NCBI RefSeq assembly: GCF_011090385.1
Contig: NZ_SEWW01000001.1
Span: forward strand, 744,001 to 808,000
Direction: 5' to 3'
DNA from: Aquirufa beregesia
Lineage (GTDB): Bacteria > Bacteroidota > Bacteroidia > Cytophagales > Spirosomataceae
Length of the DNA stretch: 64,000 nucleotides
Shown here: positions 1 to 7,437 of the stretch, in pieces
How positions within the stretch are numbered: the stretch's first letter is position 1
How the letters are laid out: each line of letters opens with the position of its first letter
Program-made: the position numbers and the translations under genes
Notes under the pieces: model-generated
The model's database searches: none
What the model saw: the letters and a program-made list of their open reading frames with translations, nothing else
What the model was told of the DNA's origin: nothing

Positions 1-102
1 TGGTACCCAAAGCTACATCGCTTGTCGATTGCTATTGGCGAAAGGCATTTCATGCCAGAATCTGGAGGGTGGATTGGAGGGGTATTTGGGGATATAATTT
101 AA
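1..102 (+). CDS. C-terminal fragment of an unidentified protein (cut by window edge)
   Basis: Frame 1 is open from the first base to a TAA at 100-102 and encodes 33 residues, beginning WYPKLHRLSI and ending GGVFGDII. It lies 50 bases before the DUF4062 gene on the same strand. The Gly/Trp-rich tail looks like real protein rather than random translation, but I do not recognise the family and the start lies outside the window. Confidence 0.4.
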   Translation, partial: WYPKLHRLSIAIGERHFMPESGGWIGGVFGDII

Positions 103-152
103 TAGTTATTAAAAATTATAATTCATAACTTCAAACTGACTATAAGACAAAT

Positions 153-1133
153 ATGGCTAAACCAAGAATTTTCGTTAGCTCAACATTCTATGACCTTCGT
201 CAAGTAAGAGCAGACCTTGATAGATTTATAAAAGACTTAGGATATGAACCGGTTCTGAATGAATTAGGTAATATATCTTATGGAAAAGATGAAAAACTGG
301 AAGAATATTGTTACAAAGAAATTAGCAATGTAGATATATTAGTTTCGATTATTGGGGGGCGTTTTGGTAGCGAAAGTCAACATAAAAATAATTCAATATC
401 ACAAATTGAAGTTAGGACAGCTTTAGAATTAAATAAACAAGTTTATATTTTCATAGAAAAAAACGTATTTTCTGAATACCAAACCTTCCTATTCAATAAA
501 TCTACTAATGAGTTTAAATGTAGATTTGTCGACAATATAAAAGTATATGAATTTATTGAACAACTTGAATCACTTCCCAATAACAACAATATTCATTCAT
601 TTGAAACCTCTCAAGAAATCACAAATTACTTAAAGGAACAGTGGGCAGGTCTTTTTCAACGATTTTTACAAGAACAGCCAAGAATAAAAGAAATAAATTT
701 ACTCAAAGGAATAGAAGGAACGGCAAAAACTCTAAATCAATTAGTTTCATTTTTGACTGAAGAAAGAAAAGACAAAGACCAAGCTATTCATGACATATTA
801 CTAAGTAATCATCCAGCTATGGAAGAAATGAGACAATTACTTAATGTTAATTATAGAGTATACTTTACCACTACGGATGAAATGAATGAATGGCTATCTG
901 CAAGAGGTTATAAAACTCCTGAGCTAAATTTTTTATTTGGTGATGAAAATTTATACGAATACACACTAATTGACAACAGACAAAAAAAGCAATTCACGTT
1001 AAAAGTAAAAAAAGAAATTTTTAATAGTGAAGGAAAACTAAAGGTTTTCACTAAGGATGAATGGCGAAATGACTATATTTTATTAACAGAAGAGCTATTT
1101 GACAAAAAAGATGATGATGCACTTCCATTTTAA
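153..1133 (+). CDS. DUF4062 domain protein
   Basis: A 326-residue protein with an N-terminal DUF4062 domain (about residues 4-110). The family signature is clear: RIFVSSTFYDLRQVRADL at the start, then an Asp-rich strand (NVDILVSIIGGRFG) and a helix with QIEVRTALE. DUF4062 has a TIR/nucleoside-deoxyribosyltransferase-like fold and is often the N-terminal module of NTPases suspected in defence or signalling. Here it stands alone with a roughly 200-residue tail that I do not recognise. No NTPase P-loop is visible. The gene is strikingly AT-rich compared with genes after 4100, and it sits with a toxin-antitoxin pair and repeats, which suggests horizontal acquisition. The biochemical activity is unknown. 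The family call is solid; the defence role is inference. Confidence 0.75.
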   Translation: MAKPRIFVSSTFYDLRQVRADLDRFIKDLGYEPVLNELGNISYGKDEKLEEYCYKEISNVDILVSIIGGRFGSESQHKNNSISQIEVRTALELNKQVYIFIEKNVFSEYQTFLFNKSTNEFKCRFVDNIKVYEFIEQLESLPNNNNIHSFETSQEITNYLKEQWAGLFQRFLQEQPRIKEINLLKGIEGTAKTLNQLVSFLTEERKDKDQAIHDILLSNHPAMEEMRQLLNVNYRVYFTTTDEMNEWLSARGYKTPELNFLFGDENLYEYTLIDNRQKKQFTLKVKKEIFNSEGKLKVFTKDEWRNDYILLTEELFDKKDDDALPF

Positions 1134-1138
1134 AAAAC

Positions 1139-1158
1139 ACCAAAACATACATTTTGGT
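1139..1158 (+). terminator. Weak hairpin after the DUF4062 gene
   Basis: Inverted repeat ACCAAAA (1139-1145) and TTTTGGT (1152-1158) around a 6-base loop, 6 bases after the DUF4062 stop. There is no clean T-tract, so terminator function is uncertain. Confidence 0.3.
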
Positions 1159-1278
1159 AATGTATGAACTTATTTTCCCATGTATTTAAAGAGAATAATT
1201 ACATCATGTTTCTCATAAATTAGGCACACAAAAGTTCAGTAATTTTTGGACATTATTGAAGACAATTAATCCTTTGCC

Positions 1279-1351
1279 CCATCTCGAAAAGTGTGTAAGT
1301 AGAAAATAATGTTGGATTCAGCCCTCACTATTTTTTTACATTTAAACACTT
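1279..1351. repeat. MITE-like repeat, copy 1
   Basis: A 73-bp sequence that recurs with scattered mismatches at 3212-3285. Near its ends it has an inverted pair, AAGTGTGTAA on the left and TTTAAACACTT on the right. That layout fits a small non-autonomous transposable element or IS-end remnant. The two copies bracket the toxin-antitoxin and map genes. Confidence 0.55.
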
Positions 1352-1750
1352 CCTAGATGGAGATGGACACAAAAGAGCCAATTCTCTTCCCTTTCTAACT
1401 AATTCTAATTATCGGCAATATTTTAAATTTACTGCCGTATTATAGTATTCTACACTTTTTTTAAGGTCTGAAAGGGCATGTCGAACGACTGAGAATTTGG
1501 ATTTGTAATCCAAAATAAAATCAAACTATTTATAAGATAAGCCACTGCCATCGCTTGGAAATTTGTTCCATTATTAGTTAACTTTGCCAGTGTTCAAAAT
1601 TTCTATTGGAAACGGTAAGACAAATCATCTTACAAGGATTTCTTTCTTGACTTTTTAAATAACCAAACAGAGAAAGTCAAAGAAAAAATCGATTACGTTT
1701 TATATGTCATCACAGTTACAGAAAGAGTACCAAAGAAATTTTTTGAGTAC

Positions 1751-1957
1751 TTGGAAGGAACAGATGGACTTTATGAGGTACGCGTTGAATTCCAAAGTAA
1801 TATTTTTAGAATATTTTGTTGTTTTGACGAAGGGAAAGTAGTTGTTCTATTCAATGGCTTCCAGAAAAAATCTCAAAAAACGCCTCAAGGAGAAATTGAC
1901 AGAGCTTTAAAAATTAAAGTCGAATATGTTGAAGAAAAAAATCAAAAATTAAGATGA
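1751..1957 (+). pseudogene. RelE/HigB-like (Gp49-type) toxin, probably frameshifted at the 5' end
   Basis: The open segment from TTG 1751 gives 68 residues (EGTDGLYEVRVE, NIFRIFCCFDEGKVVVLFNGFQKK) typical of the C-terminal two thirds of Gp49-like RelE-superfamily toxins, which are mRNA interferases. The family is normally about 105-115 residues. The same frame continues upstream without a stop to 1619, encoding YKDFFLDFLNNQ and KIDYVLYVITV, which match the family N-terminal region, but has no good start. The missing first residues (ETVRQII) are found one frame over at 1609-1629, so an extra T near 1630 would join them. The toxin is therefore likely broken, or this is a sequencing error. It overlaps the antitoxin start by 4 bases, the usual HigBA order. 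Confidence 0.65.
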
Positions 1958-2265
1958 AAGCTATAAATGAGAATAATAAGACCATCACGACCTTTGAGGA
2001 ACATCTTGAAAATCGCTATGGCAAAATAGGGTCTGTAAAAAGAATAAATTTCGATATCAAAGCCAAAGCTTTTGCGATTGGTGAAGTAATCAAAGAAGAA
2101 CGACGTTTATGTTCAATGACCCAGGAACAACTAGCAGAAAAAACGGGAACGAAAAAAAGCTTCATATCCAGAATAGAAAATGGACACAGTGACATTCAAC
2201 TTTCAACTTTGTACAAACTTTTAGAAGTAGGTTTAGGACGAAAAATCACTTTTACGATAGAGTAA
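1954..2265 (+). CDS. XRE-family (HigA-like) antitoxin
   Basis: A 103-residue protein with a helix-turn-helix of the Cro/C1 (XRE) type in its second half: CSMTQEQLAEKTGTKKSFISRIENG, followed by STLYKLLEVGL. This is the standard HTH_3 pattern of HigA antitoxins that bind the toxin and repress the shared promoter. It is translationally coupled to the RelE-like toxin (ATGA overlap at 1954-1957). The toxin looks damaged while this gene is intact, so the antitoxin may persist as a solitary regulator. Family assignment is firm; pairing rests on overlap and gene order. Confidence 0.8.
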   Translation: MKAINENNKTITTFEEHLENRYGKIGSVKRINFDIKAKAFAIGEVIKEERRLCSMTQEQLAEKTGTKKSFISRIENGHSDIQLSTLYKLLEVGLGRKITFTIE

Positions 2266-2289
2266 ATGTTCCTCAGGGTCATGTCGAAC
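2266..2289 (-). repeat. 24-bp repeat, inverted relative to 3987-4010
   Basis: These 24 bases are the exact reverse complement of 3987-4010 and nearly that of 3704-3727. The core is CAGGGTCATGTCGAAC. It starts one base after the antitoxin stop, so the inverted pair flanks the map gene. A shorter related piece lies at 1473-1489. Confidence 0.7.
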
Positions 2290-2414
2290 GACAAATGATG
2301 GGAATTTAATGCTGCCCGCATTATTTACAAGTTTGATAGATTGAGAAGGATTTATGGCTGGTTTGAATAATTATCAAACAGGCTTGAAAAAATGACAATA
2401 GAAAATATAATAGT

Positions 2415-3179
2415 ATGTCTATAACAACAGAATCAGAATTAATTGGAATGAAAAAAGTAAGTGACGTTGTTGCTTACACGTTAAAAGAAATGAAAAATTA
2501 CGTCAAGCCTGGTATGACAACCAAAGAGCTTGATGATTTTGGGGCGAGTATTTTAAAAGATTTTGGAGCAAATTCAGCACCATTTATGACATACAAGTTT
2601 CCAGGTTGGACTTGTATTAGTGTAAACAATGAGTTCTGTCACGGTATTCCTTCCAAAAACAAAATTCTAAAAGAAGGCGATTTAATCAATATAGACGTTT
2701 CTGCTGAACTTGATGGTTATTGGTCAGATAATGGAAATTCATTTGTGCTTGGAGAAGACATCAATCAACACCAAAATTTAGTTAATGCATCAAAAAATAT
2801 ATTGCAAAAAGCTATCAGTAATATTAAAGGTGGGGTAAAAATAGCAGACATAGGACTTCTTATGGAAACTGAAGCTAAAAAAAGAGGCTATAAGGTTATT
2901 AAAAATCTTGGTGGACACGGAATCGGCAGAAGTCTACACGAGCAACCAGACGAATTACTGAATTATAAAAATAGATTTGACCAAAGGCGATTTAAAAAGA
3001 ACTCTGTTGTAGCTATTGAAACATTCATTTCAACTTCTTCAACTTATACTGTGGAGCTTAATGACGGTTGGACAATGGTAGGGAATAAAGGAGGATTTAT
3101 GGCACAGCACGAACATACTATTGTTGTTACAGATGGAAAGCCAATTATACTAACTGAGATGAATGGCGTTTGGAATTAG
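2415..3179 (+). CDS. map: Type I methionine aminopeptidase, divergent extra copy
   Basis: Removes the initiator methionine from nascent proteins in the cytoplasm. The 254-residue length fits the family. All five metal ligands can be placed: D94 (NIDVS), D105 (SDNGNSF), H168 (GGHGIG), E202 (IETF) and E233 (QHEHT). The substrate-site histidine is H76 (FCHGIP). The sequence departs from housekeeping Map at several places: IETF instead of IEPM/IEPF and SDNGNSF instead of a GDTS-type motif. It sits in an AT-rich repeat-filled island away from ribosomal genes, so it is likely an accessory paralogue, with the essential map elsewhere. Activity is expected from intact ligands; the reason for a second copy is unknown. 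Confidence 0.85.
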   Translation: MSITTESELIGMKKVSDVVAYTLKEMKNYVKPGMTTKELDDFGASILKDFGANSAPFMTYKFPGWTCISVNNEFCHGIPSKNKILKEGDLINIDVSAELDGYWSDNGNSFVLGEDINQHQNLVNASKNILQKAISNIKGGVKIADIGLLMETEAKKRGYKVIKNLGGHGIGRSLHEQPDELLNYKNRFDQRRFKKNSVVAIETFISTSSTYTVELNDGWTMVGNKGGFMAQHEHTIVVTDGKPIILTEMNGVWN

Positions 3180-3211
3180 TAAAACCCTAACAAGACAAGA
3201 AATTCTCGGCA

Positions 3212-3285
3212 CCATCTCTTAAAGTGTGTAAGAAGAAAATAGTGTTGGTTTCGGCCTTCACTATTTTTTTTACATTTAAACACTT
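3212..3285. repeat. MITE-like repeat, copy 2
   Basis: Direct repeat of 1279-1351 with a handful of substitutions and one extra T in its T-run. The same end inverted repeats are present (AAGTGTGTAA and TTTAAACACTT). It lies 32 bases after the map stop codon. Confidence 0.55.
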
Positions 3286-3405
3286 AATGGGCTAGTGTCT
3301 TTATTTTCCCAACGGTCAACTTGTTAATGGACAAGACAATCCTTTTTAAGCATTCATTTTAAGTAAATCATTAACAATGCCTTTTTTTTGTATTCTACAT
3401 TGAAA

Positions 3406-3739
3406 GGTTAATCCCAACGAAAGATTGGAACGAAGCTTGAGCGAAGCGGCAGGCGGGAAGGAAGTTATAAATGATGAATTATAAATTGTGGATGCCTGAA
3501 TGACATTGATCATTTTATCAATTTTTGGATTCTACATTCTACATTTTCCATTCTACATTCTAACAGCCGTAAGCGGAGAGACAATCGGTTCTGCGCAGCA
3601 GAATTCGTCTTAGGATTAACCGTTTTTCTTCAGTTTTTTTTGTTTCTTTTTTTATAAAAAAAATGCCTTAAATTCTATGCTTAATCATTTCTTATTATGG
3701 AGAATTCGACATGACCCTGCGGAACATCGAACAGCTAGT
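3406..3739. repeat. Composite repeat, unit 1
   Basis: It opens with GGTTAATCCCAACGAAAGAT, has a variable middle, then a conserved block from 3565 (AGCCGTAAGCGGAGAGACAA) that ends with GGATTAACC at 3613-3621, the reverse complement of its first nine bases. The block includes a hairpin TTCTGC-GCA-GCAGAA. A roughly 115-bp tail with T- and A-runs follows and ends in ATGACCCTGCGGAACATCGA. The same order recurs in unit 2. Confidence 0.7.
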
Positions 3740-3745
3740 TTTCTA

Positions 3746-4023
3746 GGTTAATCCCAACGAAAGATTGGAACGTAGCTTGAGCGAAGCGGAAGGCGGATAT
3801 TTGACCCTGCGCATAGGCCATGTGCGATAGCGTCAAAGATTAAAGCCGTAAGCGGAGAGACAATCGGTTCCGCAAAACGGAATTCGTCTTAGGATTAACC
3901 GCATTCCTTCTGTTTTTTTTGTTTCTTTTTTTATGAAAAAAAAGAAATGCCGTAGAATTCTATGCTAAATCATTTCTAATTATGGGGTTCGACATGACCC
4001 TGAGGAACATCGAACAGCTAGAT
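3746..4023. repeat. Composite repeat, unit 2
   Basis: Tandem, same-orientation partner of unit 1 with a shorter middle. It starts with GGTTAATCC at 3746 and reaches GGATTAACC at 3892-3900, then has the same tail ending near 4023. Its internal hairpin is TTCCG-CAAAA-CGGAA, with paired bases changed on both sides relative to unit 1, so the stem is conserved though the sequence is not. Confidence 0.7.
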
Positions 4024-4104
4024 TTTGATGCAGCTTAATTACTATTTACAATGTTTATTAATAAACCCCAATTCAACCTATTTCAGGACAAGACATTTTA
4101 CATT

Positions 4105-5001
4105 CTACATTCCTAACAACTCCCCCCTCGCTTCATCCGGATGCATAAACCTAAATTCCCCCTGATGTCTGAACCAAGTCAGTTGTTTTTTGGCATAATG
4201 CCGACTATTTCGCTTCAATAAACGGATCATTTCTGCTTCATCGTATTCTCCCCTCAAATGTCCATAAACCTCTTTATAGCCCAGGGTTTTCAGGGCATAC
4301 AGATGCTGGAAATCTTGGTATTGGATAGCTTCGTTCACGAGTCCGTGGGCTAACATCTGGTCCATGCGTTGATCGATGCGGGCATATAATTCTTCTCTAG
4401 GTCTATCCAAGCAGATTTTAATGGCTTGGAAAGGTCGGTCGGCCGACTGCTTTTTTCTGAAATCAGAATACGGTTTGCCCGTAGATAAACATACTTCCAA
4501 GGCTCTCACGATACGCTGAGGATTCTGTTGATCTACTTGAGCAGCATAGGCTGGATCTAATCGCTGCAATTGCTCCCACAATGGCGCAATTCCCTCCTTA
4601 TCTAATTGTTGCATCAACTGATCTCTTAGCGCCAAATCCACTTCGGGCATTTCATCCAAACCTTCCAATAAAGCTTTGATGTATAATCCCGATCCACCCG
4701 TTAAAATGACCACATCATGCTTTTGAAATAGCTTTTCCAATAAAATTAAAGCCTCTCGCTCAAAATCCCCCGGTGAGAAATATTCTTGGATGGAATGGGA
4801 ATCGATGAAATGATGTTTGATGCCCCCTTGCTCCTCTTGAGTAGGTTTGGCAGTACCAATCGACAATTCCCTATAAAACTGTCGGGAATCGGCTGAAATG
4901 ATCTCTGTATGCAGCTTTTGAGCTAACTCGACACATAGAGCCGTTTTACCCACCGCCGTAGGACCTGCAATCACCAATAAAACGGGCAATTTTTCCTTCA
5001 T
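4105..5001 (-). CDS. miaA: tRNA dimethylallyltransferase
   Basis: Transfers the isoprenyl group of dimethylallyl diphosphate to N6 of A37 in tRNAs reading UNN codons. The P-loop GPTAVGKTAL lies near the N-terminus, followed by DSRQFYRELSIGTAKP and GGSGLYIKALLEGL, all family signatures. From M at 5001 (MKEKLPV) the protein has 298 residues, the usual length. A longer reading frame to 5079 exists but would run into the upstream membrane-protein gene and adds residues not found in the family. The gap to that gene is 5 bases, so the two are probably co-transcribed. Confidence 0.93.
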   Translation of the reverse strand: MKEKLPVLLVIAGPTAVGKTALCVELAQKLHTEIISADSRQFYRELSIGTAKPTQEEQGGIKHHFIDSHSIQEYFSPGDFEREALILLEKLFQKHDVVILTGGSGLYIKALLEGLDEMPEVDLALRDQLMQQLDKEGIAPLWEQLQRLDPAYAAQVDQQNPQRIVRALEVCLSTGKPYSDFRKKQSADRPFQAIKICLDRPREELYARIDQRMDQMLAHGLVNEAIQYQDFQHLYALKTLGYKEVYGHLRGEYDEAEMIRLLKRNSRHYAKKQLTWFRHQGEFRFMHPDEARGELLGM

Positions 5002-5006
5002 GGATG

Positions 5007-5657
5007 CTAAGCTTTTTGGGTATATTTCTTGACAAAGCGTCCAATCAATGGACCCACGATGAAGCCAGGTAATAACCAAAAAACAAAGGAAGGAATAAAA
5101 TGAGGGAAAATGGAACTATTGACCACTAAAAATGCGGTTAATGAGGCTATATACGTTCCCATCATGCGTTGAATATGCTGAGAAAGCCAGGCCAAACGGA
5201 TACTGTAACCCGACTGCTGAAATTGATAATCCTGCCAAACAAATCGAAGTCCGATACTTCCAAAGACTAAAAACACAATACCGAAATTCTTGGCTTGAAC
5301 AAGTAGGTAGATTCCAAAAGCGATGAAAACGATTCCAAAGACCAACATGAATGTCGAAATCACATAATCTAGCAACTGAGCTTCCTGCCCTTTCTTCTTA
5401 AATCGAAGATAGCGTTTAGCACTCAAATTCATGTACAAGGTGAAAATCCCGACGATGAATAAGAAGTAATTTGGATGCAACACGGCCATGACCAAAGATG
5501 TGGCACCTGCTAAGCACATGCCCCCATAAAAAAGAAGGCCTAGTTTTCGATGGTTGCGATCCCCTTTCCTTAAAAAGAGTATTAAAGTCCCCATCAATAA
5601 GCCTAGGCCTCCTCCTGCAATATGTAAACACAAAAGAATGAAAAAGACTTCTTTCAT
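5007..5657 (-). CDS. Multi-pass membrane protein, DUF2306-like
   Basis: A 216-residue protein with about six hydrophobic segments. Conserved-looking polar positions within the membrane region are HIAGGGLGLLMG (segment 1), RNHRKLGLLFYGGM, and SQHIQRMMGTYIASLTAF. The His-Arg spacing resembles DUF2306/cytochrome-b561-like small membrane proteins of Bacteroidota, but no function is established. It is packed between the symporter gene (9-base gap) and miaA (5-base gap) on the same strand. Confidence 0.6.
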   Translation of the reverse strand: MKEVFFILLCLHIAGGGLGLLMGTLILFLRKGDRNHRKLGLLFYGGMCLAGATSLVMAVLHPNYFLFIVGIFTLYMNLSAKRYLRFKKKGQEAQLLDYVISTFMLVFGIVFIAFGIYLLVQAKNFGIVFLVFGSIGLRFVWQDYQFQQSGYSIRLAWLSQHIQRMMGTYIASLTAFLVVNSSIFPHFIPSFVFWLLPGFIVGPLIGRFVKKYTQKA

Positions 5658-5666
5658 GTTTCGAGA

Positions 5667-7340
5667 TTACCAGAAATAGGTATATAAGAATGTCAAAACA
5701 GTACAAATCACCACCGAACCTACAATGAAGGAAGGAGATAATTTGAACATACTTGCATCAATCTCTAATCCCTTAGGATTGTTTTTACTTTCTGGGTCAG
5801 CCAATGAAATAATCACCATACAAGTCACACAGAAAATAAATACCCAAGCCATACGATCCATGAAGGGTATCATCATACGGCCAGTTTCATCTGGGAAAGA
5901 AGAGTAGAACATACACTCGGTTACCCCTGTCCATGTAGGAATGTATTTGGTCAAAATAGAAAATGTCACACCTCCCAATAAGGCGACTAAAGCTGCTTTG
6001 GAAGTAGCTCTTTTCCAGAAAAATCCTAAGGTAAACAAAGCAAAAATACCCGGTGATACATAACCCGTATACTCTTGGATAAACTCAAAACCTCCTTTTT
6101 TATCAATACCCATCATTGGGGCAACAATCACCGAAGTTACCATGGCTCCCACCACAGCGAAACGACCCACATTCACTAGTTTCTTTTCAGATGCGTTCGG
6201 GTTAATGTATTTTTTGTAAATATCTAGCGTAAAAATGGTTGAAATGGAATTGGCCTTACCTGCCATGGATGCTACTACCGCAGCAGTTAATGCCGCAAAA
6301 GAAAGTCCTTTCAAACCTGTAGGCAATAAATTCAATAATACGGGATAGGCATTATCCTTATTCAACACGCCATCTTTCAACATCTCCGTTTGGAACATGC
6401 CATCCTTATATAACAAATACGCCGCAATACCCGGTAATACCACAATGATGGGCATCATCAACTTCAAGAAAGCCGCAAATAAAATACCATTTCTAGCTGT
6501 TTTTAAATCTGCTCCCAAAGCTCTTTGAGTAATGTATTGGTTACATCCCCAATAGTTCAAATTGATAATCCACATACCCCCAACTAACACGGCTAAACCT
6601 GGTAAACTTGGGTAATTAGGATTTCCTTTTTGCAAAATCATGTGGAAATGCTCCGGTGCCTTGGTTAATAAGTGATTCACACCATCTACAACTCCTGAAC
6701 CACCAAAACGGTCAGTCACCATATTCAAAGCCAAATAAGAAGTAGCTAAACCTCCTAATACTAAGAACACCACTTGAATTACGTCCGTATATCCAATCAC
6801 TTTCATACCTCCCAAGGTGATGAAAATAGCAAATACCGACATACCTATCATACATACCGTAAAGTCGACACCCGAGATCGTCGTAACGGCCAAAGCCCCT
6901 AAATACAAAATAGATGTTAAGTTAACGGTAATGTACAACATCAACCAGAACACCGCCATGATCAAACTGACCGTAGGACTGTAGCGTTGAGTCAAGAATT
7001 GAGGCATGGTAAAAATCTTATTCTTCAAATAAATCGGCATGAAGAAAATAGCCACAATTAACAAGGTAGCTGCTGCCATCCACTCATACGTAGCAATGGC
7101 TAAACCTAATCTAAAACCATCACCCGAAGTACCGATAAACTGCTCTGCGGAGATATTGGAGGCGATTAATGACGCTCCGATAGCCCACCAAGTCAACGAC
7201 CCTTCAGCTAAAAAAAAGTCGGTGGAATTAGAAATTTTAGATTGTCTTTGTTTGTAAATCCAGTAACCATATCCGGAAACAACAATAAAATAAAAGAGGA
7301 ACACGAGGTAATCGAGTAATTGTAAACCTTGAGATTGCAT
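5667..7340 (-). CDS. Sodium:solute symporter, SGLT type
   Basis: An inner-membrane Na+-coupled transporter of the SSS family, 557 residues with about 14 hydrophobic segments. The segment AAVVASMAGKANSISTIF followed by TLDIYKKYI matches the SGLT signature near the Na2 site, and the N-terminal AIGASLIASNISAEQFIG is also typical of the vSGLT branch. The probable substrate is a monosaccharide or a related polyol; which one cannot be read from sequence. It leads a leftward group with the DUF2306-like gene and miaA. Confidence 0.85.
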   Translation of the reverse strand: MQSQGLQLLDYLVFLFYFIVVSGYGYWIYKQRQSKISNSTDFFLAEGSLTWWAIGASLIASNISAEQFIGTSGDGFRLGLAIATYEWMAAATLLIVAIFFMPIYLKNKIFTMPQFLTQRYSPTVSLIMAVFWLMLYITVNLTSILYLGALAVTTISGVDFTVCMIGMSVFAIFITLGGMKVIGYTDVIQVVFLVLGGLATSYLALNMVTDRFGGSGVVDGVNHLLTKAPEHFHMILQKGNPNYPSLPGLAVLVGGMWIINLNYWGCNQYITQRALGADLKTARNGILFAAFLKLMMPIIVVLPGIAAYLLYKDGMFQTEMLKDGVLNKDNAYPVLLNLLPTGLKGLSFAALTAAVVASMAGKANSISTIFTLDIYKKYINPNASEKKLVNVGRFAVVGAMVTSVIVAPMMGIDKKGGFEFIQEYTGYVSPGIFALFTLGFFWKRATSKAALVALLGGVTFSILTKYIPTWTGVTECMFYSSFPDETGRMMIPFMDRMAWVFIFCVTCMVIISLADPESKNNPKGLEIDASMFKLSPSFIVGSVVICTVLTFLYTYFW

Positions 7341-7437
7341 AGTTTTTTATAAAAGTGAATGGGTCAAAAGTTTACTAATTTAGAGGAATCCGAAGGAAAA
7401 TAAAAAAATATTGCAGAATAGTTAGACAAAATGTGAT

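Larger units (their letters stand above)
1134..1750. other. Intergenic stretch with repeat remnants
   Basis: No intact gene is visible. It starts with a weak hairpin (1139-1158), contains one copy of a 73-bp MITE-like repeat (1279-1351) and a fragment of the GGG(T)CATGTCGAACGAC repeat (1473-1489), and ends with the out-of-frame 5' part of the RelE-like toxin (1582-1750). Confidence 0.6.
3180..4104. other. Long intergenic region built of repeats
   Basis: No gene is visible in this 925-base stretch. It holds the second copy of the 73-bp element (3212-3285), two tandem composite units (3406-3739 and 3746-4023), and short ATTCTACATT repeats around 3530-3562 and just before miaA. Confidence 0.7.

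Noticed and set aside
153-3330. Possible integron gene-cassette array (same-strand genes separated by repeats)
   Set aside because: No integrase gene is seen and the inter-gene sequences do not match the attC core pattern (RYYYAAC and GTTRRRY with a fold-back); the repeats look like MITEs instead.
3530-3562. Short regularly repeated ATTCTACATT units as a CRISPR-like array
   Set aside because: Units are only about 10 bases, without unique spacers of constant length and without cas genes.
5002-5079. Longer miaA start
   Set aside because: The added residues overlap the upstream membrane-protein gene and are not part of the MiaA family.
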